Below, in pieces: positions 28,062-36,952 of a DNA stretch of 64,000 bases. Location of the stretch: positions 1,767,001 through 1,831,000 of the forward strand of contig NZ_CP094351.1 in assembly GCF_022807995.1 (NCBI RefSeq), read 5' to 3'. The stretch's first letter is position 1. Each line of letters starts with the position of its first letter. Made by a program: the position numbers and the translations under genes. The notes beneath the pieces were generated by a model. That model made no database searches. It worked only from the letters and a program-made list of their open reading frames with translations, and was not told the DNA's origin. The DNA comes from Pseudomonas orientalis (GTDB lineage Bacteria > Pseudomonadota > Gammaproteobacteria > Pseudomonadales > Pseudomonadaceae).

Positions 28062-28667
28062 ATGCGAATGTGGTTTTTGAGTGCTGGCCTGGCCTTGATG
28101 TGCATGGCCCAGAACGCAGCGGCGGGTACAGTCCTGATCGTTGGCGATAGTATCAGTGCCGCTTTCGGCCTGGATACCCGCAAAGGGTGGGTTGCCCTGC
28201 TGGAGCAACGGCTCAAGCAGGAGGGTTTTGACGATAAAGTGGTCAATGCGTCGATCAGTGGCGACACCAGTGCCGGAGGCCTTGCGCGGTTGCCTGCGGC
28301 GCTTGCAGAGCATAAGCCGGACGTCGTGGTCATCGAGTTGGGGGGCAATGATGGCTTGCGCGGGCAGCCGCCTGCGCAATTGAAACAAAATCTTGCGTCG
28401 ATGATTGACCAGTCCAAGGCTGGCGGTGCCAAGGTGCTGCTGCTGGGCATGCAGATTCCTCCCAACTATGGCAAGCGTTACGTCGATGCGTTCGCCAAGG
28501 TCTTCGGCGAGGTGGCAGAGGAAAAAAAGGTGCCGCTGGTACCGTTTTTCCTGGAGGGAGTGGGCGGCCATCCTGACTTGATGCAAGCGGACGGCCTGCA
28601 CCCGGCAGTCGCCGCCCAGGGCAAGTTGCTGGAAAATGTCTGGCCGACGCTCAAACCGCTGTTATGA
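28062..28667 (+). CDS. tesA: GDSL arylesterase / thioesterase I (TesA)
   Basis: A 201-residue SGNH hydrolase with signal peptide [20 protein letters not shown]. Catalytic blocks are visible: Ser in [11 protein letters not shown], Gly in the ISGDTSAGG block, Asn in [10 protein letters not shown], and the Asp-His pair in QADGLHPAV. It should act in the periplasm as a multifunctional esterase, lysophospholipase and thioesterase. GGAG sits 6 bases before ATG 28062, preferable to ATG 28050, which overlaps the ybbA start. The tesA-ybbAP divergent layout is the same as in E. coli. Confidence 0.92.
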   Translation: MRMWFLSAGLALMCMAQNAAAGTVLIVGDSISAAFGLDTRKGWVALLEQRLKQEGFDDKVVNASISGDTSAGGLARLPAALAEHKPDVVVIELGGNDGLRGQPPAQLKQNLASMIDQSKAGGAKVLLLGMQIPPNYGKRYVDAFAKVFGEVAEEKKVPLVPFFLEGVGGHPDLMQADGLHPAVAAQGKLLENVWPTLKPLL

Positions 28668-28725
28668 CGCTTTTCTACCGGCAGGCTTTCGGCTAAGGTG
28701 GCGCCCCCCCGATTTGGAGCCCCTG

Positions 28726-29019
28726 ATGTCGCGTCCTGCCTGGTCCCTGTTTAACTACCAACTGATCGAGCCGGACGAGCAGCTGGATTTGTTCGCCTGC
28801 CAGGAAGTCCGGGTGCATCTGGTGGCGCGTCAACTGGAGTTGGGCGGCTCGATTGATCGCACGCTCTGCGGCACGTTATTGCCGGCGCAACCGCTCTGGT
28901 CGTCGGTGGACCGTTCGATCTTCCAGGATCAGCGGCTGTGCCCGTTATGCAGGGCGATTCTGGAGTCGCAAAAGCGCGGTACACCGCCGATCTGGCCGGA
29001 GCTGCGCTTCGAGCTCTAG
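28726..29019 (+). CDS. conserved hypothetical protein with CxxC motif
   Basis: A 97-residue protein from ATG 28726 (TTGGAGCCCCTG upstream). It has an acidic first half (NYQLIEPDEQLDLFACQEVR) and a C-terminal CPLCRAILESQKRGTPPIWP segment; with two earlier cysteines (FACQ, TLCG) it could bind zinc. There is no signal peptide. It probably follows tesA as part of the same run, with a 58-bp gap, and precedes the transpeptidase gene. I know of no assigned function. Confidence 0.72.
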   Translation: MSRPAWSLFNYQLIEPDEQLDLFACQEVRVHLVARQLELGGSIDRTLCGTLLPAQPLWSSVDRSIFQDQRLCPLCRAILESQKRGTPPIWPELRFEL

Positions 29020-29100
29020 CGCGGCCGGCTTGATGCCAGGCGCTCGCTTCACGTATACAATCAGTTTTTTCCTACCGTCGTTCTGCGAAGGATTTTCCGG

Positions 29101-30066
29101 ATGTTGTCGCGCCTTTCCGTGGTTACCTGCTGCCTGTCTCTCGCTGCGCTCTGTGCGGCCGGTCCGGCGTTAGCCTTGCAGTTGCCCTTGCCGCCGCCCG
29201 GTGAGGACATCGTCGGTCAGGTCCAGGTGATCAAGGCCAAATACGAAGACACGTTTGCCGACCTGGGCACCACCTATGACCTGGGCTATTCGGAAATGGT
29301 CGCCGCCAACCCGGGTGTCGATGCCTGGTTACCAGGGGCGGGCACGGATATCGTGTTGCCGACCCGGTTCATCCTGCCGCCGGGCCCGCGCGAAGGCATT
29401 GTGATCAACCTGGCCGAATATCGGCTCTACTACTACCCCAAGGGACAGGACGTGGTGTACACCTTCCCGTTGGGGATCGGTCGTGAAGGCTGGGGGTCAC
29501 CCATTGCCCATACCAGCATCATCGCGAAGACACCGAACCCCACCTGGACGCCGCCGGCCTCGATCAAGGCCGAACACGCCGCCAACGGTGACCCGCTGCC
29601 CAATGTGGTGCCTGCCGGCCCGGACAACCCGTTGGGCCCGTTCAAGTTCACCCTGGGCACGCCGGGTTACCTGATCCATGGCTCCAACATGAAGTTCGGG
29701 ATCGGCACGCGCACCAGCCACGGATGCTTCCGGATGTTCAACAACAACGTGTTGGAAATGGCCAGCATGGTGCCGGTCGGTACGTCGGTGCGTATCATCA
29801 ACGATGCCTATAAGTTCGGCAGCGCCGGCGGCAAGGTTTACCTCGAAGCCCATACACCCTTGAACGACGATGGCACGCCGTCGGTGGTCGACAAGCACAC
29901 GGCGGTAATCAATGCCCTGCTCAAGCGTGAAGACCTGGCCAACAGCCTGCGGGTGAACTGGGATCAGGTGCGTGACGTGGTGGCAGCGGAGGATGGCTTG
30001 CCAACTGAAATCGGTGTGCCAGGCGATGCTCCGGTGGTGTCCAGCGCGCCGGTTGAATTTCAATAA
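29101..30066 (+). CDS. L,D-transpeptidase (YbiS/ErfK type)
   Basis: A 321-residue exported protein with a cleavable signal peptide ending near ALALQ (about residue 27). A LysM-like peptidoglycan-binding segment (YDLGYSEMVAANPGVDAWLPG) precedes the YkuD catalytic domain (about 100-230) with IHGSNMKFGIGTRTSHGCF and the catalytic Cys; the usual SHGCIR is SHGCFR here. A C-terminal extension of about 90 residues follows. Enzymes of this type attach Braun-type lipoprotein to meso-DAP or form 3-3 cross-links. Convergent oprI is the next gene, which suggests OprI as substrate. Confidence 0.9.
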   Translation: MLSRLSVVTCCLSLAALCAAGPALALQLPLPPPGEDIVGQVQVIKAKYEDTFADLGTTYDLGYSEMVAANPGVDAWLPGAGTDIVLPTRFILPPGPREGIVINLAEYRLYYYPKGQDVVYTFPLGIGREGWGSPIAHTSIIAKTPNPTWTPPASIKAEHAANGDPLPNVVPAGPDNPLGPFKFTLGTPGYLIHGSNMKFGIGTRTSHGCFRMFNNNVLEMASMVPVGTSVRIINDAYKFGSAGGKVYLEAHTPLNDDGTPSVVDKHTAVINALLKREDLANSLRVNWDQVRDVVAAEDGLPTEIGVPGDAPVVSSAPVEFQ

Positions 30067-30109
30067 AGCTTCTGCGGACGGCTCCGGCCGGCGCAGCAGA
30101 TTTCAGGCA

Positions 30110-30139
30110 AAAAAAAGCCGACCCATAAATGGATCGGCT
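30110..30139 (-). terminator. rho-independent terminator of oprI
   Basis: Read on the minus strand, AGCCGATCCA pairs with TGGGTCGGCT (one G-U pair) around TTTA and is followed by a run of eight T. It starts about 22 bp after the oprI stop and may also stop the transpeptidase transcript from the other side. Confidence 0.92.
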
Positions 30140-30161
30140 TGATAACAACCCCGAAGGATTA

Positions 30162-30413
30162 TTACTTGCGGCTTGCTTTTTCAAGCATGCGCAGAGCGCG
30201 CTCGTTAGCTTCGTCAGCAGTCTGTTGTGCTTTTTGAGCAGCAGCCAGCGCTTCATCAGCTTTACGGTAGGCTTCGTCTGCACGAGCCTGGGAGCGAGCT
30301 GCTGCATCTTCCGTTGCAGTCAGACGAGCTTCGGTTTCTTTGGAGACGCTGCTGCAACCGGTAGCCAGAACTGCGGCCAGAGCCAGAGCAGAGAATTTCA
30401 GAACGTTGTTCAT
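30162..30413 (-). CDS. oprI: major outer membrane lipoprotein OprI
   Basis: An 83-residue lipoprotein, the exact OprI length. The signal peptide [20 protein letters not shown] has lipobox ATGC; the mature protein is one long Ala-rich coiled coil ([20 protein letters not shown] onward) ending SRK, like the YRK end of E. coli Lpp whose terminal lysine is joined to peptidoglycan. AAGGGGAA lies 4 bases before ATG 30413. It is among the most abundant proteins of Pseudomonas, which fits the strong terminator and the AT-rich upstream region. Confidence 0.96.
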   Translation of the reverse strand: MNNVLKFSALALAAVLATGCSSVSKETEARLTATEDAAARSQARADEAYRKADEALAAAQKAQQTADEANERALRMLEKASRK

Positions 30414-30480
30414 CGTGTTCCCCTTCAAGGACTTTCTATTAGATGGCTACTGTCTCAGAGTGAGCAAATAGCCGGCGTAC

Positions 30481-30508
30481 ATACTACCCATTACTTGTAG
30501 TAAGTAAA
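30481..30508 (-). promoter_or_regulatory. candidate sigma-70 promoter of oprI
   Basis: On the minus strand TTTACT (30508-30503) and TAGTAT (30486-30481) are separated by 16 bp, 67 bp before the oprI start codon. Upstream is a long A/T-rich stretch (30525-30600) of the kind that strengthens highly expressed promoters. Confidence 0.5.
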
Positions 30509-31025
30509 CTGACGTTGCGCAAGAAGCAAAAAAAATTCTTGTACCGAATCTGTTTTGGCTAATCTTTAGGAGGTTTGTATAAAAGCCGGACGAAATTTTT
30601 TCGTCTTGCTGAAGATTGGATCCACGCTGAGAGCGCCGGCCCGCATGCCTCGGGCTTTGTAAGCAGATGAAATTTTATATATTCAGGCAGGCACTTGCGT
30701 TGCGCTTGCGCGTGCCGCACCGGGCATCTTTCGTTTCTCTACAGGTGACTTTAACAGCGCCGGTTCGTCTCAAGCTGCAACTGCCGGCAATGTACAGGCG
30801 TTCGGTCACCGGTTGATCGAGGCCCTTTCTAATAATCCACCTGTGCAGGGGATGACAAGTGTGCCTTGAGCAATCGCTCAATTGGTGCCTACTATTCCCT
30901 ACGTGCAGGTGTGAGCGCTCAGGGTTTTCTCGTTGTCGAAACCGGCACGGGGTGGCGTAGATGTTCCTTCGCCGGAAAAACATCGGTAAGGTAGGGTCAA
31001 TATTCAAGACCCGCGAGGAGTAGTG
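30509..31025. other. long gene-free region between oprI and the GNAT gene
   Basis: About 517 bp with no convincing coding frame on either strand. It includes A/T tracts (30525-30600), an AT-rich TGAAATTTTATATATTCAGG (30667-30686) that could hold a promoter, a TTGAGCaatcGCTCAA dyad (30866-30881) and a short hairpin TTCCTTCGCCGGAA (30964-30977). It may carry a long leader for the downstream gene or a small RNA, but nothing here can be identified as a known RNA family. Confidence 0.4.
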
Positions 31026-31307
31026 ATGAGCGAGGCGTTGTCCATCCACCATGACCAGGCTGGTCATCAGTTCGAGACCAATGTGGACGGTCATCGTGCC
31101 TATCTGACCTACATGGACCTCGGAAAACAGACCCTGGATATCTATCGCACGTTCGTGCCCAACGCGTTGCGTGGGCGTGGCATTGCGGCCGCGTTGACCG
31201 AAGAGGCGTTGAAGTTCGCCGAAGAGTCAGGCTACACGGTCATTCCGTCCTGCTCCTATGTGGAACGCTACATGGAGCGCCACCAGCGCCATGCCGCGAA
31301 GCTGTGA
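31026..31307 (+). CDS. GNAT-fold N-acetyltransferase (YidJ/CG type)
   Basis: A 93-residue single-domain protein of the short GNAT type (Acetyltransf_CG). The acetyl-CoA loop is PNALRGRGIAAALTEEALKF, followed by VIPSCSYVERYMERHQ, which is the conserved C-terminal CxYV-type end of this family. Its substrate is unknown. AGGAG stands 5 bases before ATG 31026. It is alone behind a long gene-free region and ends at a bidirectional terminator shared with the DAHP synthase gene. Confidence 0.85.
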   Translation: MSEALSIHHDQAGHQFETNVDGHRAYLTYMDLGKQTLDIYRTFVPNALRGRGIAAALTEEALKFAEESGYTVIPSCSYVERYMERHQRHAAKL

Positions 31308-31320
31308 ACGAACAGCCATA

Positions 31321-31351
31321 AAAAAACGCCGGGTTCAGCCCGGCGTTTTTG
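31321..31351. terminator. bidirectional terminator, GNAT gene / class I DAHP synthase
   Basis: AAAAAACGCCGGG and CCCGGCGTTTTT flank a TTCAG loop. A and T runs on both sides make it usable from both convergent genes. Confidence 0.93.
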
Positions 31352-31381
31352 TGTGTGCCTGATTCACAGGCATGTGCGGCT

Positions 31382-32458
31382 TCAGGTGCGTTTGCGTTTG
31401 GGCAATACGTCCTTGAGCTTGGCGTGCATGCTGCGCAGGGTGTTCTCGGTAGCGGCCCAGTCGATGCACGCGTCGGTGATCGACACGCCGTACTGCAAGT
31501 CGGCCAGGTCTTTTGGAATGGCCTGGCAACCCCAGTTCAGGTGGCTCTCGACCATCAGGCCGATGATCGACTGATTGCCTTCGAGGATCTGGTTGGCGAC
31601 GTTTTCCATCACCAGCGGCTGCAGGGCCGGGTCCTTGTTGGAGTTGGCGTGGCTGCAGTCGACCATGATGTTTGGCTTGATCCCGGCCTTGTTCAGCGCC
31701 TGTTCGCAGAGTGCGACACTGACCGAATCATAGTTGGGCTTGCCATTGCCGCCGCGCAGCACCACGTGACCGTAGGCGTTGCCCTTGGTGGTGACGATGG
31801 ACACGCCGCCTTCCTGGTTGATGCCCAGGAAGCGGTGAGGGCTGGAGACCGATTGCAGCGCGTTGATCGCCACGGTCAAGCCGCCGTCGGTGCCGTTCTT
31901 GAAGCCCACGGCCGAGGACAGGCCGGAGGCCATTTCGCGGTGCGTCTGGGATTCGGTGGTGCGGGCGCCGATGGCCGACCAGCTGATCAGGTCCTGCAGG
32001 TACTGCGGGGAGATCGGGTCCAGCGCTTCGGTCGCGGTGGGCAGGCCCATTTCCGCCAGGTCCAGCAGCAGTTTACGACCGATATGCAAGCCGTCCTGGA
32101 TCTTGAACGAGTCGTCCAGGTACGGGTCGTTGATCAAGCCTTTCCAGCCGACGGTTGTACGCGGTTTCTCGAAATACACGCGCATCACCAGGTACAAGGT
32201 GTCGGATACTTCCGCCGCCAGCACCTTGAGGCGTTCGGCGTATTCGTGAGCGGCCTTGAGGTCGTGGATCGAGCAAGGCCCGATCACGACGAAGAGGCGG
32301 TGGTCGGTGCCGTCGAGAATGTCACGGATGACTTCGCGGCCCTTGGTGACGGTCTGCAAGGCAGCGTCGCTCAGGGGGATTTCGCGCTTGAGCTGATCGG
32401 GCGTGATCAGGGTCTCGTTGGATTCAACGTTAAGGTCATTGATCGGTAAATCAGCCAT
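31382..32458 (-). CDS. aroG: class I 3-deoxy-7-phosphoheptulonate synthase
   Basis: A 358-residue class I (AroG/F/H) DAHP synthase from ATG 32458. Typical motifs are VVIGPCSIHDLKAAHEYAERL, MRVYFEKPRTTVGWKGLINDP, AIGARTTESQTHREMASGLS, GFKNGTDGG and IMVDCSHANSNKDP. It condenses phosphoenolpyruvate and erythrose-4-phosphate in the first step of aromatic amino acid synthesis. I cannot read the feedback amino acid from sequence with certainty. A non-homologous class II enzyme for the same reaction is encoded at 46408-47754. Confidence 0.93.
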   Translation of the reverse strand: MADLPINDLNVESNETLITPDQLKREIPLSDAALQTVTKGREVIRDILDGTDHRLFVVIGPCSIHDLKAAHEYAERLKVLAAEVSDTLYLVMRVYFEKPRTTVGWKGLINDPYLDDSFKIQDGLHIGRKLLLDLAEMGLPTATEALDPISPQYLQDLISWSAIGARTTESQTHREMASGLSSAVGFKNGTDGGLTVAINALQSVSSPHRFLGINQEGGVSIVTTKGNAYGHVVLRGGNGKPNYDSVSVALCEQALNKAGIKPNIMVDCSHANSNKDPALQPLVMENVANQILEGNQSIIGLMVESHLNWGCQAIPKDLADLQYGVSITDACIDWAATENTLRSMHAKLKDVLPKRKRT

Positions 32459-32589
32459 CGTGTTACTCGTCAGGGTCACGGGTGCCGGCCGCCAGCCATC
32501 CCCGTGCGGCGGAGCACAGCATGATTTGAATGCAGGGGGGAGGAACCTTAGCGCGTAATACGGGGCCGCGACAATGGGCAAAGCCTGCT

Positions 32590-33024
32590 TTAATCCAGCG
32601 CCGGCTGCACAACCGCCTCGTGGGAGAACTCGCGGGCATGGCGCGACACCCAGTCGCGGGCCAGGGCTTCGAGTTGCTGAGGCGTGGGCTCGGCGGCTTC
32701 GTGCAGGCGGCAGTAGCGTTCGATCTGGCACACTTGCTCGCCCATGCGCGCGCCGAACAGGGCATGTTCATCGGTAAAACTGATGCCGATGCGATAGCCG
32801 GCTTGCAGTTTGCGGCACCACGCAACATAGCCCGGATAGCGGGCGGCGGCGCCCAGGGAGGGGATAGACAGGTCGACCGCCGTGCCGGGGCGCCAGGCAC
32901 GCGGCCAGTTGCAGGCGATGCCGCCGCGCCCGATGGTGCGCAGGCGTTGGCGGGGCAAGGGAGGAGACGGACGTTGGATCAACTCGACAGCGACATCATC
33001 AGGGTGAGGTAAAAAACGACCCAT
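32590..33024 (-). CDS. PilZ domain-like protein
   Basis: A 144-residue protein from ATG 33024. The segment PPLPRQRLRTIGRGGIACNW contains an RxxxR-type box (RQRLR) as in c-di-GMP-binding PilZ domains, but the following D/NxSxxG box is replaced by IGRGGIA, so nucleotide binding may be altered or lost. A beta-rich core (GYVAWCRKLQAGYRIGISFTD) and a C-terminal helical tail follow. GGAG lies 9 bases before the start. Its start codon overlaps that of the divergent thioredoxin-like gene. Confidence 0.75.
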   Translation of the reverse strand: MGRFLPHPDDVAVELIQRPSPPLPRQRLRTIGRGGIACNWPRAWRPGTAVDLSIPSLGAAARYPGYVAWCRKLQAGYRIGISFTDEHALFGARMGEQVCQIERYCRLHEAAEPTPQQLEALARDWVSRHAREFSHEAVVQPALD

Positions 33025-33409
33025 GTACACGGACTCCGAACACCGTCCCATGGACGGCAGTGGCAGCAGTATAGTGAAGCAACTGGAATTGACCGACCTG
33101 GATATCGACCAGCAATTGCTGGGATTGCCAGGGTGTTCGCTGGTAGTGTTTACCAGCGTCGGTTGTTCCAGTTGCCGCTGGGCGCGCCAGCAGTTGCCGA
33201 GCTGGCGCTTGCCGGTGGACCGACTGTGCTGGGTGGATGCCGGGCACAACGGCGGCGCGGTCGAACGTTACCAGATCTTTCATTTGCCCGCGTTGTTCCT
33301 AGTGTGCGAGGGTCAGTTCCACGGGCAATTACAGACACGTCTTACGCAACCAGACCTGACCGACGCGATAAACCACGCATTGGCCCGTACCCCAGAGGAT
33401 TTGCCATGA
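33023..33409 (+). CDS. thioredoxin-like protein
   Basis: A 128-residue protein with a thioredoxin fold. The beta strand and active site read CSLVVFTSVGCSSCRWARQQL with a CSSC pair (residues about 48-51), and the cis-proline position is in YQIFHLPALFLVCEGQF. No signal peptide is seen, so it should be a cytoplasmic redox protein. Starts at 33023, 33050 (ATG) and 33074 (GTG) are possible because none has a good ribosome site. Its stop overlaps the ATG of the next gene (ATGA), so the two are translationally coupled. Confidence 0.8.
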   Translation: MYTDSEHRPMDGSGSSIVKQLELTDLDIDQQLLGLPGCSLVVFTSVGCSSCRWARQQLPSWRLPVDRLCWVDAGHNGGAVERYQIFHLPALFLVCEGQFHGQLQTRLTQPDLTDAINHALARTPEDLP

Positions 33410-34368
33410 CCGCAAGTGCACAGCCTTCGCCACGTATCGGCATCATTGGCACCGGCGCCATAGGCGGCTTCTACGGCCTGATGCTGGCGCGTGCCGGGTT
33501 CGATGTGCATTTTCTGTTGCGCAGCGAATACGCGGTAGTCAGCAAGCAGGGGTTGCGCGTCAACAGCAGCGTGCACGGCAACCTGCACCTGCATCCGGTG
33601 CAGGCGTATGCCAACGCTGCCGATATGCCGCCGTGCGATTGGCTGCTGGTGGGCACCAAGTCCACCGGCAATGTCGATCTGGCGCCGACCATCGCCCAGG
33701 TCGCGGCGCCGGGTGCCAAAGTAGTGCTGCTGCAAAACGGATTGGATGTCGAGGACAGCTTGCGTGAGCACCTGCCGCCTTCGCTGCACTTGCTGGGCGG
33801 CCTTTGCTACATCGGTGTGCATCGCGCCGCGCCGGGCGTCGTCGAGCATCAGGCACTGGGGCGGGTCAACCTGGGCTATCACAGTGGTACCGCAGCCAAT
33901 GATGAGGCGCGGCAGCAGGCGATTGTCGAAGAAGGGGCCGGGCTGTTTCATCAAGCGGGCCTCGAGTCTCAGGCCATGGCCAGCGTGCATCAGGCCCGCT
34001 GGCATAAACTGGTGTGGAACGTGCCGTTCAACGGCCTCTCGGTTTTGCTCGGCACCGGCACCCGCGCGCTGATGGCGGACGAATCCAGCCGCGCGCTGAT
34101 TCAGGCGCTGATGGCCGAAGTGGTGCAGGGCGCTCACGCCTGCGGCCATGAAATCGCCGCAAGCTACGCCGGGCAGATGTTCGCCATGACCGAAACCATG
34201 GACGATTACCTGCCCAGCATGTATCACGACCACCTGCACAAGCGCCCGTTGGAACTGGCGGCCATCTATGCGCGACCGTTGGCCGCCGCCAAAGCGGCCG
34301 GCTGCGAATTGCCGCGCATGCAGGCGCTTTACCAGGCCTTGAGTTTTATTGATCGGCACAATCGCTGA
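33406..34368 (+). CDS. 2-dehydropantoate 2-reductase family protein
   Basis: A 320-residue NADP-dependent ketopantoate-reductase-like enzyme. The Rossmann motif IGIIGTGAIGGFYGLMLARAG is at the N-terminus; the C-terminal helical domain has ARWHKLVWNVPFNGLSVLLG (the KLxxN catalytic block) and DDYLPSMYHDHLHKRPLEL. PanE converts 2-dehydropantoate to pantoate for coenzyme A. Pseudomonads often have several paralogues, so this one may act on another 2-keto acid. It is coupled to the thioredoxin-like gene and followed after 15 bp by the nucleotidase gene. Confidence 0.88.
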   Translation: MTASAQPSPRIGIIGTGAIGGFYGLMLARAGFDVHFLLRSEYAVVSKQGLRVNSSVHGNLHLHPVQAYANAADMPPCDWLLVGTKSTGNVDLAPTIAQVAAPGAKVVLLQNGLDVEDSLREHLPPSLHLLGGLCYIGVHRAAPGVVEHQALGRVNLGYHSGTAANDEARQQAIVEEGAGLFHQAGLESQAMASVHQARWHKLVWNVPFNGLSVLLGTGTRALMADESSRALIQALMAEVVQGAHACGHEIAASYAGQMFAMTETMDDYLPSMYHDHLHKRPLELAAIYARPLAAAKAAGCELPRMQALYQALSFIDRHNR

Positions 34369-34383
34369 TTCGGGGGCACTGAC

Positions 34384-35301
34384 ATGGTGAAGGGATTGAG
34401 CGACAAACTGGTGCTGGCGATTTCATCGCGGGCCTTGTTCGATTTGAGCGAGAGCCACAAGGTCTACCTCGCCGAAGGGGTGGAGCCGTATCGCCAATAC
34501 CAGATAGAGCACGAGGAGGAAATTCTTGAACCCGGCGATGCCTTCCCGCTGGTCAAGAAACTCCTGAGCCTCAACGCCAGCCTCGGTCGGGCCCGTGTCG
34601 AGGTGGTACTGGTCTCGCGTAACAGTGCCGATACCGGCCTGCGGGTGTTCAACTCGATCCAGCATTACGGCCTGGATATTTCCCGCGCCGCTTTCGTGGG
34701 CGGGCGTAGTCCCTATCCGTATCTGGCCGCCTTTGGCTGCCATCTGTTTCTGTCGACCCATGCAGAAGATGTGCGCAGTGCGCTCGACGCCGGGTTTGCC
34801 GCGGCGACGATCCTGTCGGGCGGCCCGCACCGGGCATCGAGCGAGGAGTTGCGGATCGCCTTCGATGGCGATGCGGTGCTGTTCTCCGACGAGTCCGAGC
34901 GCGTCTACCAGGCGGGCGGCCTGGAAGCGTTCCAGGCCAGCGAACGAGAGTCGGCGCGCCAGCCCTTGCACGGTGGCCCGTTCAAGGGTTTCCTGGCGGC
35001 GCTCAACCTGTTGCAGCGTGAGTTCGCCGATGAAGCGTGCCCGATTCGAACGGCACTGGTCACTGCGCGCTCGGCGCCGTCCCACGAGCGGGTCATTCGA
35101 ACCTTGCGCGAATGGGACATCCGCCTGGATGAGTCGCTGTTCCTGGGCGGTCTGGATAAGTCCGCGTTCCTGGAAGCCTTCGCCGCCGATGTGTTCTTCG
35201 ATGACCAGGCCGGCCATTGTGAAAGAGCCAGGGAGGTGGTGGCCACCGGGCATGTGCCCCATGGCATCAGTAATGAGTTGAAAGTCCGGAGCGAGAGCTG
35301 A
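34384..35301 (+). CDS. cytosolic 5'-nucleotidase (cN-I family)
   Basis: A 305-residue protein of the 5'-nucleotidase family PF06189. Family blocks are VLAISSRALFDLSESHKVY at the start, VEVVLVSRNSADTGLRVFNSI, FVGGRSPYPYLAAFGCHLFLSTH and FDGDAVLFSDESE, which holds the HAD-like aspartates, then LGGLDKSAFLEAFAADVFFDDQ near the C-terminus. It should dephosphorylate nucleoside monophosphates in the cytoplasm. It closely follows the reductase gene and probably shares its transcript. Confidence 0.88.
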   Translation: MVKGLSDKLVLAISSRALFDLSESHKVYLAEGVEPYRQYQIEHEEEILEPGDAFPLVKKLLSLNASLGRARVEVVLVSRNSADTGLRVFNSIQHYGLDISRAAFVGGRSPYPYLAAFGCHLFLSTHAEDVRSALDAGFAAATILSGGPHRASSEELRIAFDGDAVLFSDESERVYQAGGLEAFQASERESARQPLHGGPFKGFLAALNLLQREFADEACPIRTALVTARSAPSHERVIRTLREWDIRLDESLFLGGLDKSAFLEAFAADVFFDDQAGHCERAREVVATGHVPHGISNELKVRSES

Positions 35302-35367
35302 GCCGAACTGCCCGAGGCGCTGCTAAGCTCATCTAATCTCCGCCAGCCTGGCAACCCAGGGGGTTCT

Positions 35368-35874
35368 ATGATTCGTTCGATGCTGTACGCCACGGATCTT
35401 GGCCTGTATGCACCGTATGTCATGCAACATGCGCTGGCGTTGGCGCGGACGTTCAAGGCGGATTTATATGTGATTCATGTGGTGGAGCCCATCGGGCTGT
35501 TCGCTGAATCAGTGTTGCAGAGTTACCTTGATGAAAAGGCACTCAACGAATGGCAGCGCCAGGGGCTGACTACGGTCATGGCGACGATTGAGCAACGGGT
35601 GCTCGACAGCTTTCGCGAGGAGCTGGGGGAGGGGGAGCAGGACCTGAAGTTGATTCGGTCGGTACGGGTGATCCAGGGCGACCCCTGCGAGGTGATTCTC
35701 GACCAGTTGCATAAACTTTGCGTCGACTTGTTGATCGTAGGCAGTCATAGCCATGCAAGCGCAGCGGCCACACCGCTTGGGCGTACCGCTGCGCGCCTGG
35801 TGCAGGTGGCGAGTGTGCCGGTTTACCTGGTGCCGTCGCTGCAACGTCGGCGCAGTGATGAGAGTGATCGGTAG
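35368..35874 (+). CDS. universal stress protein family
   Basis: A 168-residue single UspA domain. The N-terminal strand IRSMLYATDLGLYAPYVMQHALAL and VIHVVEP, and the C-terminal LLIVGSHSHASAAATPLGRTAARLVQVASVPVYLVP with a GxxG(x)9-like nucleotide loop, are diagnostic, though the loop reads GSHSHASAAATPLGRTA with fewer glycines than ATP-binding Usps. A CCCAGGGGG stretch precedes the ATG. It lies upstream of cysB with an AT-rich gap. Confidence 0.88.
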   Translation: MIRSMLYATDLGLYAPYVMQHALALARTFKADLYVIHVVEPIGLFAESVLQSYLDEKALNEWQRQGLTTVMATIEQRVLDSFREELGEGEQDLKLIRSVRVIQGDPCEVILDQLHKLCVDLLIVGSHSHASAAATPLGRTAARLVQVASVPVYLVPSLQRRRSDESDR

Positions 35875-35880
35875 AAAACG

Positions 35881-35935
35881 ATAAAAAGTTCTAGATTTAT
35901 ATATCTTACCTTTAATATAGTTATATACCGTCGCT
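35881..35935 (+). promoter_or_regulatory. AT-rich cysB promoter region
   Basis: A strongly A/T-rich block (GATTTATATATCTTACC, TTTAATATAGTTATATACCG) lies about 40-90 bp before the cysB start. It contains TAATAT and TATATA hexamers suitable as -10 elements and is the kind of sequence CysB itself binds for autorepression. The exact site cannot be fixed by eye. Confidence 0.45.
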
Positions 35936-35962
35936 GATACCCGTGGCGTCTATCTGCTTTGA

Positions 35963-36946
<984 letters not shown>

Positions 36947-36952
36947 CGTGGC

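Noticed and set aside
30509-31025. Known small RNA (RsmX/Y/Z, CrcZ, RgsA or PhrS)
   Set aside because: No repeated GGA-bearing hairpins, CA-rich motifs or other signature of these RNAs was seen, so no RNA gene is called.
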